From Pilosibacter fragilis (GTDB lineage Bacteria; Bacillota; Clostridia; Lachnospirales; Lachnospiraceae), in the NCBI RefSeq assembly GCF_032490495.1, contig NZ_JAVYJB010000015.1:1-64000 (forward strand): 64,000 bases of DNA, read 5' to 3'. Position numbers and translations under genes: made by a program. The notes under the pieces are model-generated. The model had not been told where the DNA came from. It saw only the letters and a program-made list of their open reading frames with translations, and made no database searches. Positions 43,157 through 52,600 of the stretch are shown in pieces; positions within the stretch are counted from its first letter, which is position 1, and each line of letters starts with the position of its first letter.

Positions 43157-43525
43157 CTATCGTTTACGCTCCTTTAGCATTTTCATAAATGTCTGCCATT
43201 CTTCATCGGTAGCGTCTACTTCTTTTGCCACACGCAAGGCTGCCCGAACAATATCTTTTTCCATGATATAGTCTGGCAAATCAGCAGATACTGTATTGCG
43301 TGATTTTGCAGCCAGATCCAAAAGCAACTCATGTTCTGATTTATCCAAATTCAGAAAGGCGGAGATGCGTTCCACAAAATCTCCATTGGGTGCAGGACGG
43401 CGGCTTTGTTCAATATCACACAGATAGCCGTAAGCAATATTCAAATGCTTGGCTGTATCGCGTAAATTGAATTTGTGCGCCTTGCGTTTCTCGGCTATAA
43501 ATGATCCAAAAGTTATATTGCCCAC
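43157..43525 (-). CDS. ImmR-like XRE-family repressor
   Basis: A 122-aa protein with an N-terminal XRE helix-turn-helix (FNLRDTAKHLNIAYGYLCDI, then EQSRR) and a C-terminal region likely cut or bound by ImmA. I start at the GTG at 43525, six nt after GAGGTG; a GTG three codons upstream overlaps that site. Two inverted-repeat operators lie directly before the gene, which implies autoregulation. It pairs with the protease gene downstream as an element-maintenance switch. Confidence 0.82.
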   Translation of the reverse strand: MGNITFGSFIAEKRKAHKFNLRDTAKHLNIAYGYLCDIEQSRRPAPNGDFVERISAFLNLDKSEHELLLDLAAKSRNTVSADLPDYIMEKDIVRAALRVAKEVDATDEEWQTFMKMLKERKR

Positions 43526-43542
43526 AGCATTCACCTCTCATT

Positions 43543-43595
43543 TGTTCGACGAACTGCGAACATCTTGCTTATATTGTATATCGAACATCTGTTCA
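43543..43595. promoter_or_regulatory. operators O2 and O3 before the ImmR-like gene
   Basis: TGTTCG-ACGAACTG-CGAACA (43543-43562) repeats the O1 half-sites with the same 8-bp spacer. CGAACATCTGTTCA (43582-43595) has the half-sites inverted at two-bp spacing. A TATATT/TATTGT A+T stretch between them would hold the promoter. Confidence 0.7.
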
Positions 43596-43656
43596 CTTCA
43601 AGGATAAAAATTTCATTTGAAAAGAGGTGTTAAAAATCAATAACACCTCTTTTGCG

Positions 43657-44619
43657 CTATATAAATTCCTGAGCGATTTGCTGCATTTCTGTAATGCACT
43701 CTTTTGGGGATAGAATCTTTATTTTCCCCTTGAATTTGAATATCCAGCCATAAAAAGTTCCACTGGGGTTCACTTCAATTTTTGCTGTGAAGTGCGCGTC
43801 ATTATATCTCTCAACAGGGACATCTTCTCCGTAATGGTCTATGATTACACGCATCAGTTCGTTTTCACATAGCAGGGTTACTTCCTTCGATGACTCTGAT
43901 GTAAACATATCAACCATTTTGTTTGTATAGGAGGCTACATCAAATCCCTCTACTGGCATAAAGCAAGTTTCAAGGGTTTCTACGCTTGTTAGCCGATCTA
44001 CACGGAAGTGAGCAATTTTCTGATGCTTCAGAGAAAATCCAATCAGATAATAGTGGTCATTTTTCCATTCAAGCGCATAAGGATTTACGACATAATAATA
44101 TCCATCATGCTTCAAGATTTTCTTTTTTTCCTGAGTATATTCATAGTATTGGAACCGAATTTGCTGATGGTTTCCAATCGCTGTTTGGATATTGTCAATG
44201 ATGTAGTAAACCTTTTCATTATGCGGTTTGACACGGCTGGATAAAGCAGCAAATTTTTGAAGCTGCTTTGCCTGATGTAGACTGGTCAGACGGCATAATT
44301 TCTGCACCAGCTCCTCAGACTTCTTGGCAGAAATGATCTTCGAGGATGCTACTGCATCTGTCAGCATTTTCAGTTCTGGATACTCAAACAGGCGACTTCC
44401 CATAAAATATTGGTTTTGGGTGCTCTTGACCACCACAATATCAATCCCTGCATCGATCAGCGCATTGGTATCCGCGTAAACAGTCTGCCGCACTGCCTGA
44501 ATTCCTTTTCCATTCAGATGGGCAATGATGTCAGATACTGTGGCGGGATGGTTTTCATCGGTCCGGTCATAGAGAAACCGGAGTAATTCCAGTATCCGCA
44601 TATTTGTTGAATTCTGCAT
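43657..44619 (-). CDS. WYL-domain transcriptional regulator
   Basis: A 320-aa protein with an N-terminal winged HTH (MRILELLRFLYDRTDENHPA, VSDIIAHLNGKGI) and a WYL domain (YYYVVNPYALEWKNDHYYLI then GFSLKH, residues about 180-210), followed by a WCX-like C-terminal part. WYL proteins bind nucleic acid or nucleotides and often control defence or stress loci. GAGGAGG precedes the ATG by six nt. Placed just after the immunity array on the same strand, it is a candidate regulator of it (inference). Confidence 0.88.
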   Translation of the reverse strand: MQNSTNMRILELLRFLYDRTDENHPATVSDIIAHLNGKGIQAVRQTVYADTNALIDAGIDIVVVKSTQNQYFMGSRLFEYPELKMLTDAVASSKIISAKKSEELVQKLCRLTSLHQAKQLQKFAALSSRVKPHNEKVYYIIDNIQTAIGNHQQIRFQYYEYTQEKKKILKHDGYYYVVNPYALEWKNDHYYLIGFSLKHQKIAHFRVDRLTSVETLETCFMPVEGFDVASYTNKMVDMFTSESSKEVTLLCENELMRVIIDHYGEDVPVERYNDAHFTAKIEVNPSGTFYGWIFKFKGKIKILSPKECITEMQQIAQEFI

Positions 44620-44647
44620 ACTTCACCTCCTCGATTCTTAAAATGGT

Positions 44648-44788
44648 CTATTTTGTATGGTGTCCGGCCCCAAAGACCAGGAACAGGGCAACCACACAGA
44701 GAAGCAGGCCCATCCAATTCCGGTCTACGATCAGCTTGATTACCGCCACAAGCAGCAGTCCGCCCACCAGGAGCACAACGCCATTCAT
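44648..44788 (-). CDS. small two-segment membrane protein, 46 aa
   Basis: Starts with an ATG immediately after the stop of the DUF4261 gene, with GGAGG seven nt upstream. The product has two hydrophobic segments (VVLLVGGLLLVAVIKLIV and MGLLLCVVALFLVFGAG) and a short HHTK tail. It is too short for automatic calling. Function unknown; it ends the array just before the WYL gene. Confidence 0.7.
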   Translation of the reverse strand: MNGVVLLVGGLLLVAVIKLIVDRNWMGLLLCVVALFLVFGAGHHTK

Positions 44789-45667
44789 TCAGCGTCCTCC
44801 CGAAGCATAGTTTCCCATGTTGATGTCCAGCACCCCTCTGGGCGGCTGGATCAGAGCGTCCTCATACTGACACTTCCACTGAATCTCTCGGCACATCTGG
44901 CCATCCGCCACGCCGTCTATGGTTTCCCCATCCTGAATGGGGTTATCATGCTCCAGAATATAGGACGCCGCATTGTAGGCGTGGTTTACCACCCAGTTGG
45001 GGTCCATACCGCGGAAGTGGTACTGGAGATCCGGCAAAAACAGGGTGCTCATGCCCACCGTGTCGATGAGCATATCTTCGGTGCCCTCAATGTTGAAGAA
45101 ACGGACATTGACGCCAAAGCGGATGAACCGATCCGACCCCTCGATCTGATGGGAGCGCACATCCTCCGCCAGAAACAGCTTGCCGCAGTTCTGGAAATAG
45201 AACGCCTCACAGGTGGGGTACAGCTCCGCCAGGGCATCCAGAAAGTCGGCATCCAGATTGGCACGCTCCAGTGCCGGAAGCGCCGCCGTCAGCATATCGG
45301 TAGCTACCACCTGATATTTGCACTCCCGGAAGATCCGCTCCCGGTCCTCCTGGCAGTCCCACATCTGGCTCATCAAAAAGGCATCGAAGCCTTTGCCCTT
45401 GAACTTGTCGCATTTCATCACCATCAGCTGCACCGGGCATTTTCCGTCCTTGAACTCTGCAATATGCTCCTGTGCGGCAAAGCCGGCCATTTTCTTATCA
45501 TAACAGAAGCACTCTGTTGATCCGATGTGCTTCTCCATTATGGCAGTCATTTTTTCTTTATCCGGCATTTCTACCGGTTCTTTGAACAGCATCTGAATGA
45601 GATAGGGGCCTCCGGGCTGGGGGCCTTTTTTGTCGTCCAGATTTTGCTGGAAAGCTTTATTGCTCAT
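44789..45667 (-). CDS. DUF4261 protein (putative immunity)
   Basis: A 292-aa cytosolic protein. The C-terminal 90 residues show the DUF4261 ending: DMLIDTVGMSTLFLPDLQYH, then NAASYILEHDNPIQDGETI. The N-terminal half (LIQMLFKEPVEMPDKEKM ... CPVQLMVMKCDKFKGKGF) is also typical of this family in polymorphic-toxin loci. Its DGETI segment aligns with the split DUF4261 domain of the giant protein upstream. AAGGAGG lies seven nt before the ATG. Protects against an unidentified toxin, by family association. Confidence 0.75.
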   Translation of the reverse strand: MSNKAFQQNLDDKKGPQPGGPYLIQMLFKEPVEMPDKEKMTAIMEKHIGSTECFCYDKKMAGFAAQEHIAEFKDGKCPVQLMVMKCDKFKGKGFDAFLMSQMWDCQEDRERIFRECKYQVVATDMLTAALPALERANLDADFLDALAELYPTCEAFYFQNCGKLFLAEDVRSHQIEGSDRFIRFGVNVRFFNIEGTEDMLIDTVGMSTLFLPDLQYHFRGMDPNWVVNHAYNAASYILEHDNPIQDGETIDGVADGQMCREIQWKCQYEDALIQPPRGVLDINMGNYASGGR

Positions 45668-45679
45668 TTGGTTTCCTCC

Positions 45680-46459
45680 TTAATAATCAAGCAGGATAGG
45701 CACCTGCTGTTCCTCGGCAAACCGCATGGCCCGCCAGAACATGGAGAAGGCGAACTTGGCCAGGGATTGGGTGTCATACTGGGTGTGTTCCGGGATGTCT
45801 GCCTTGCTGTACTGTCCATCTGAGTCTACGGTTCCATCTACCGGGTATCCCTCCGTGTCTGCCCAGCCAAGGATGGTGTCCTCATCGGCCTGCCATGCCA
45901 GCTGGTTCAGCTTTTCCAGCTCCTTCCGCAGTCCGCCCAAGGTGGCGATAGCGGCGGTGTCATCGGTAGGCAAGGACCCTTGGAACAGAAAGCTGTCAGA
46001 AAGAGGGAGCCACCAGGTAGCCCCACGAAACAAGGACCACACCCGCTCCTCATCTGATGCAAGGCGGGCGACCAGAGGATGCTCCCCGAAGATCCAGTCC
46101 TTCTCCACGGTGGAAGGCACCGGTTCCTCGTATGTACGACAGGCGGCCACCAGCAGCATAGCGCCGAAGGCATCCCAATCCGGCTTGTCGGTGTAATAAG
46201 GTTTCTCATTATCTTCAAGCCAGGGAGCGTAGGGGGGCTGGCCCGGCTGAGAAATGGCGCTCAAGATCTGATCCCGCCAGTTCTCCACCGCCGCCTGGAC
46301 CTCAGCCGGGGACATTTCTTCCTCGTTATCAGCAGGTTCCCCGTCCGGGGTGATGCGGTTGAAAGAGTATCCGTTTTCCTCCGCCCACTGCTGCACAACA
46401 GTTTTCCAGTTGTGAGAATAGTACCGGGTCAGCGTCCCGGCGTAGATGTCAAGTCCCAT
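45680..46459 (-). CDS. uncharacterised protein starting MGLDIY (putative immunity)
   Basis: A 259-aa acidic, Trp-rich cytosolic protein (ATWWLPLSDSFLFQGSLPTD; WEDxYPVDG-like stretch). The opening MGLDIYAGTLTRYY is reminiscent of small uncharacterised families found with toxin-immunity genes. No motif suggests an enzyme. The ribosome site is AAAGGAGACATTACT before the ATG. It lies 12 bp upstream of the DUF4261 gene. Confidence 0.6.
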   Translation of the reverse strand: MGLDIYAGTLTRYYSHNWKTVVQQWAEENGYSFNRITPDGEPADNEEEMSPAEVQAAVENWRDQILSAISQPGQPPYAPWLEDNEKPYYTDKPDWDAFGAMLLVAACRTYEEPVPSTVEKDWIFGEHPLVARLASDEERVWSLFRGATWWLPLSDSFLFQGSLPTDDTAAIATLGGLRKELEKLNQLAWQADEDTILGWADTEGYPVDGTVDSDGQYSKADIPEHTQYDTQSLAKFAFSMFWRAMRFAEEQQVPILLDY

Positions 46460-46474
46460 AGTAATGTCTCCTTT

Positions 46475-47338
46475 TCAATCAAAATCCATCCAGACCAGGT
46501 GTTTTCCGCAGTGGAGGCACTGGAACAGATAGCATTGCAGATGCCCGCCATTGACAGATTCCCGGATCATTTCTTTTTGCTCATCGTCCCACATCGGATC
46601 GTCCAGTACCTCCTCCAGCACACCCAGGGCCCGCAGTTCTCTGGCACCCACATGGCCCAGGTAGGCGCAGTAGTCGCCACAGTGGGCGCGCCAGTATTCC
46701 TGCTGCCAACCGGAGTAGCCGGGAGTTCGGTGGATGAGCTCGTCCAGCTTCTTCGGATCGTCTACACTATTATCCAGAGAGCAATCGTCCTGGAAGCAGC
46801 CGTCATATTTCCGGGCTGCTTCGCCACTGGAGATACACTCCGGGCACAGATACTCAATATCCTCCACAGCGTAAAAGGGGCCTGTATAGAAAATATGGGT
46901 CGTCTTGCCGCAGCAGTCGCAGACAACGCCGTCTGCGGATTCCTCAAAAGCCCCAGTTTCCAGAGGGTTTGGGTGATACCGGAAGGCGGGCAGGCCCAGC
47001 TGGGCCTGCCGTTCCTTTTCTTTCTGCTTTTCCTCCGGCGTTTTGGGCTTGGGGAGAGCATAATGATTGCCCCAGTTTTCCGCATAGTCCTTCAGCGTGC
47101 CCAGCCGCTTGAGGGTCTTTTTATCGGAACGATTTCCGATTTGGCAGAGCAGTTCGTAGGCGTCCTTCTTAAAGTCCAGCAGGTCATATACATCCACCAG
47201 CACTTCCTTGGCCTGCTGATCCTCACTCTGCTCAAGTTCTTCCTTGAAGGTATATAGAGCGCGGACACTGTCCGGACCTTCATTGGTCGCAACAAACTGT
47301 TTTTTTAGTTCGATATAGGTTTTCTGATATTCTGTCAT
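46475..47338 (-). CDS. CbrC-family (UPF0167) protein
   Basis: A 287-aa protein. After a helical N-terminal 110 residues, the CbrC domain begins LPAFRYHPNPLETGAFEESA, followed by a Cys4 set (CDCCGK, then LCPECISSG) likely binding zinc, and HCGDYCAYLG. E. coli CbrC protects against colicin E2, so the family has a known link to toxin tolerance. The start is the ATG eight nt after GGGAGG. A final CLHCGKHL adds another CxxC. Confidence 0.82.
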   Translation of the reverse strand: MTEYQKTYIELKKQFVATNEGPDSVRALYTFKEELEQSEDQQAKEVLVDVYDLLDFKKDAYELLCQIGNRSDKKTLKRLGTLKDYAENWGNHYALPKPKTPEEKQKEKERQAQLGLPAFRYHPNPLETGAFEESADGVVCDCCGKTTHIFYTGPFYAVEDIEYLCPECISSGEAARKYDGCFQDDCSLDNSVDDPKKLDELIHRTPGYSGWQQEYWRAHCGDYCAYLGHVGARELRALGVLEEVLDDPMWDDEQKEMIRESVNGGHLQCYLFQCLHCGKHLVWMDFD

Positions 47339-47353
47339 TGGTCGCACCTCCCA

Positions 47354-49576
47354 TCAATCCCACCAGAAATACCAGACAGTGGACTGCCACAGGACATCTG
47401 CCAAGGAGCCAATGCTTCCATCCTCATTCTGATTCAGATCTGGGCAGAAGCCATATTGCTCCACAGCCACTTCCATAGCTCTTTCCTTGGAGATCGGAGT
47501 CGGAAGTTCAAACTCCAATTCATCGTGGCTCATGGCGGCAGGGATGGCACCATGCTGCTCGAACCAGTATTTCGCCACTGCCATCAGGTCCGGCGTGTCG
47601 GGGCACTCATTCCAATTTCCAAAGGGCAGATAGGCGAAGATCTCCCAGGGGTTCTTGACCGGAATTTTGGCCAGAATGAGCGGATAGGTCATGTGGCTAT
47701 CCGAATCCCAATAGCAGGAGAATCGGTCATTGTCATAGCCGCCCTCCATCTCGCCCAGGACTTCCGCCTCCCAGTCCATGTCATCGTCCTCGGCTTCTTC
47801 CTTGCGCTGGCCGGTCAATTCCTCCAGAACCGCCTTTCCGTCCTTGATGGGAGCGGAGAGCATCTTCTTTCGATACTCCTCTACTGTTTTGAGGTCAAAT
47901 TCGTAGAAGTCCGCATCATGCTCCGGATCGGCGTTCATCACCAGACACTCCAACAGCGTTTCATCATCCGCCTTGATGAGCACGGGAACAAAGCCCTCCC
48001 GTACCCCCAGCCGCTGGGCGTAGCTGTATGCCGACATGATGGGGTCATCATCTGCCATGGATGGGAAATAGGTACACTCGCAGTCCAGATACTCCATGAT
48101 GGCCTGAGCAACCTCGGAAGGCTCCAGCGTGTCCTCGTCGAAGTCCTGTCCCTGCCAGTTTTCAAAGCGTTCTTCGATCACCTCTGCCATAGCCTGATAG
48201 TAGTCCTCGTCAAAGGGGATGAACAGGTAGGCTTCATCCTGGAACTCATCAGAGTGATACCGCTCCGGGCCGAAGAAGTGGAGGGCGTTGTCGTCAACAT
48301 CGGCAGGATAGTAGGGGCTGTCGCCCTCTCCGTAGTAATAGCCTGCAAAGGCACGGCCTTGCTGATTGAATAGCACAGAGAACAGACAGCCGTCCAGCTC
48401 ATCCCGGATAAACTCCCGCAGATCCACACTGGCAGGATCAGCTTTGACCTGTTTGACCACTTCGCCGTGTTCTTTCAGGAAGTCCTCGCCCATCAGTTCG
48501 TGCTCCATGCACCAGCGCAGGTAGATGGCCATGTGGTTGTAGGCATTGATAGGATCAATAGGCAGTTCCTTTTCCTCAATGCTCTCAAGGTGATAGGAAG
48601 CGTCGTCCATCTCACCGTCAAAATTATCATTGGAAAGGGTGCCACGGGTGATAGCATTCTGGCGAGTGGGGTTTACGACAAAACTGATCCCCCTCATCTT
48701 GTTCAGCAGGGCGTCTACATCATGTTCCAGTTTATAGTCCAACTCGTCTTCATAAAGCGGAATGACCTGATAGAAGTTGACCTCCTCGCCGCCCGGCAGG
48801 GTGCAGACCTCGCCGCCCTCCTCTGTACTTTGGGGGCCGGTGAGAATGGCGGCACACAGCTTCGTATTTTCCGCAAAGTTCTCCTTGTTATCCATGGTAT
48901 GTCCAAAGCCCAGCCAGGTATCGCTGGCAATGGGAAGGCGGGCCAAGGATTTCAGCAGGCGGATGGGCCAGTACCACTTTTCGTCTTTCATGGACTCCTG
49001 ATCCAGCTTCCAGTCCGCAGGCAGGGCAATGGCCAGCTCCGCCCGCTCCAGCCTATATTCCGCCAGTTCCTCCGGCACATTCATCCGGTGAGCGCCCATG
49101 CCCATGGTGACCAGGGTGCAGTAGTCCCACTCCTCAGAGGGCGGCACCACGCAGATGTCCACATGGATGTCGGGAGAAACCAGCTCATGGAACACATTCT
49201 CGAACTTGCCGAAATACTGCTCAATGTGCCCCTCGACGGCTTCCATCTCCTCCTCGGTGTAGACTTCGGGATTACTGAATTCTTCCTCATCCTGCGTGTC
49301 ATCATTGTCTGAGTGGTCGCAGCTGTCATCCTCCGGATCTCCCTTTATAGGCTCGTAACCGATCTTCAGGGTCATCTGTTCCTCCGGCAGGGAGACGCCG
49401 GGGCTGCGGGTGATGGTGTGCTTATCGTCCGCAGAAAAACCGATGGTCTCGCCGTCTTGCAGTGTCACATCACACGCCAGCACATAGGAGGCAAGGCTGG
49501 CCAAAAAGTCCCGCAGTTCCTCCGGCTCAGCGTCGGTGTTCAACACCTCCATTTCCTCCTTGCCAAACACATCCAT
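47354..49576 (-). pseudogene. 3' part of the split giant immunity protein: DUF4261 C-term, SUFU, DUF4253
   Basis: A 740-aa open frame. Residues 1-90 are the second half of a DUF4261 domain (FGKEEMEVLNTDAEPEELRD, DVTLQDGETIGFS). Residues 110-300 match the SUFU family (PDIHVDICVVPPSEEWDYCT, LVTMGMGAHRMNVPEELAEY, then LLKSLARLPIASDTWLGFGH). A middle region of unknown type follows, and residues about 520-740 end in DUF4253 (IFAYLPFGNWNECPDTPD ... STVWYFWWD). No ribosome site precedes the first ATG. The 16 codons before it are open and continue the domain back to the TGA ending the upstream frame, so this is the downstream piece of one broken gene. It could still be translated by re-initiation. 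Confidence 0.75.
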
Positions 49577-49624
49577 GCCGTAGGTGTAGCCGTTTAGGCC
49601 CCCCTCGCTCCGGTACAGGCCGAA

Positions 49625-52600
49625 TCAAACCCAGTTGAAGATGGGCAGTTCGTCCTCTTTGAGCATATCGGCAAGGCCCTCATAGAAACGAGGCTCAAAT
49701 ACCACGCCGCTGGTGTAGACACCGGTGGCGTATTTCTGCTTGCAGCACACTGCCATCGCCTTGGTGAACAGCTTGCCCCGTTCCAGCAGTTTTTCCTCCT
49801 CGCCCAATACAGCCACCATGATATGGGCCTTGTGCGCTTTGGCCACCTCTACGGCCTCTGGCCACATATAGTTGTTTTCGGCGTTGATCTCCGCTTCATT
49901 GTCCGGGATGTGACCGTGGAAGAGTGTCACGATCAGCATCATGCCGCCGACCCGCATTACCACAGCGTCATCGCTGTTCTCATCATCTTCGTCGCCCTCA
50001 GCCGGCTCATCGTCCACGATGCCCCATTCTTCCCGCAGATCTCGAATCAACTGCTCCTTGTCCCACTCTGCTTTGGAGAGGAGCACAGATCCGGCAAAGG
50101 AACCCTTATGGTCGGTTTCCTCCTCGTCGGCATCATCCTCAAGACCCTCTACATCTTCATCCGGATCATAGAGGGATTCATGCTCCAGTCCGCGGATAAA
50201 TTCCTCAAAGCTATCTGCCAGATGGGTAATTTTATAGTCATTTTCCTGATCCACATGGACTACCGCAGGCTCTCCCTGGGGACCGCAAGCCCGGTAGTCC
50301 AGGAAAATCATATCGTGTCCGGCGCTTGGACAGTCGCAGATGGCCACGCCGATGGCAGGATACTCCCACTCATCGATCATAAACTGGCTGCCCAGCTCTC
50401 CACAGAGGGAGCAGCTCTTTTCTCGTCCGATGCCGAAAATGCCGGTGATGGCCACATGATCATCTGACCAACAGGTAGGCTCATCGCAGGGATAGCAGGT
50501 GTTCACCGGAATACCGCCGTTGTGCTGCTTCATCAGCCAGATGTAGGCAGCGGGCAGATTGTAGCCCAGTTCCTCCTCCACGCTGGCAATCAGCTCATCG
50601 GAAGGCGGATCACTGACATATTCTTTCAGTGCATACCAATTATCATCCCAGAAGTTGGTGAGGTCGAAGCCCTCAAATGGAGTATCACCGGGCACGAATT
50701 TGGCCTTCTTCTTCCGGCTGCGCTGGCGTTTCCGAATCTCCGCCTTACACTCCCGAATTACTGCCGGGGCATTTTCATCCTCCGGGTCCAGCTCCGCCCA
50801 CCGCTGAGCGTAGGGAATGGCCTTTTCCTCCTGGCCGTAGAGATACTGATAGCCATAGGCCATCCGCATATTCCACTCCGCCTTGTCCTGGCCTTCCTCC
50901 CGGACGGACTCCAGCACCTCAATGGCCCTCAGAAGGGCTTTGTCTCCCTTGGATTTCAAAGTACCTTCGTCATGGTCCCCGATGATGGCGTAGTTCTCCA
51001 GTGCACGGGCCAGGGCGTAGGCGGTGCGGTAGTTCCTCCAGTTCTCCGGGATGGCATTCAGTGCCTGGATACAGCGGGTGTACTCGTCTTCGTCGTTCCA
51101 CTGCTCCAGCTGAGCGAAGAATGCTTCGGCGTTCTGTTGGGTGTAAGGAATATAGTCCATGCCCGTCAGCGTTTCGTCCAACTCGTCATCCTGATTCTCA
51201 GTTTCTGTCCCATCATTTTGTTGCTTTAGGGATACAGAACCGGCTTCACGGCGGAAGGTGTGGAAGATGGCCCATGGGATGTCCGTGCCTTCAAAGAACT
51301 CTTTCGCCATGTTCAGCGCCTCTTGGATGTCCCAGGCGATGAAGTCCACATAGCCACAGTAGAGGCCGGTAGCCCCGCCGGTGAGAGTGAGCACTTCCGA
51401 ACCATCCCCGCCGGTGAGCACTTCCTCCAGTTTGTCCCGGAAGTCGAAAATTTTCTGACTGCCTTCCTCCTCCCGCAGGGTATCCAGGGGATAGCAGAAG
51501 AAGCCCGCCACCGCGCCGTCGGCATGGAGATCGTCCATAAAATCATTGTCGGCATTCAGATAGCCGTTGATGAGCGGCACACAGCAGGTGGAACCGGCCA
51601 TTACATCCAGCCGCCAATCGGCGTCCGGGTCCTGTTTGGGTTCCATTTTGTAACCAAGGTAGCTCTCCAGATAGGCTTCCGGGTCGGTGGAGAGCTCCAG
51701 GCCCTGCTCCCGCAGTTTGTCGGGCAGCTGGGACAGGAGGAAGGACGGCTCTGCCTTGGGTTCCTCCAGCACATCAAAGCTGTCTATGTATCTCATGTGG
51801 GAGATCTCGCCCAGCACTTGGTCGGTGAAGGTAGTGAGCATCCACCAGGCCCGGCCTTCTTCCTCCCGGAGCATAGGCAGCAGCTTTTCGCAGTAGGCGG
51901 AGATGGCGAAGCTGTTTTCACCCTGCTCCTCCAGCCAGATCTGCACATCCTCCCCGGAGATGTCCCAGACATCCTCAGTACGCAGGCCGATGTTCTGGAG
52001 AGGCTGACGGCCCACAAGGATATTCCAGTGCTCCAGCACCTCCTTGGGGGCGTGCTTCTGGAAGTAGACCAGCTCAAACAGTTTGACCTTATCCCCCTCC
52101 GGGGTGAGGATCAGCTCATGCTTTTCGCCGTTGAAGCCAATCTCGAAGGAAATCTCGTCAAAAACCAAATTCAGGGTTTCCTCCATTTGGGCCACGATCT
52201 CCGCACCGCGGGTGTGATCTTTGTCCTCGTCCATCATCTGGCGCAGCTCTGCTTCCATCTCGGCAAAGGTTTCCCACCAGTTCTCTGTCCGCTCCCGGAA
52301 GCACTCCCAGAACTGCGGCAGAGAAATGCCTTTCTTGCACCAGTCGATCAAATCCTCAATGTCTTGTTGGGTGTTGAGTTTTGGATCATCACCGGGATGC
52401 AGTTCCAGAGCTTTTTCAAAATACCGCAGAGCGCGGCCCTCCTGATCCAGATAGAAATATGAATAGCCCATACGGAAATTCCAGGAATAAGTATCTCCCA
52501 GTTCCTCCTCATGGGACTGCATCAGTTCCAGTGCCTGGTGAAGTAGCTTCCTTCCCTCCGGCTCGCTGGAGTCCGCCAGATTGTTGTAGGCGCGGGCCAG

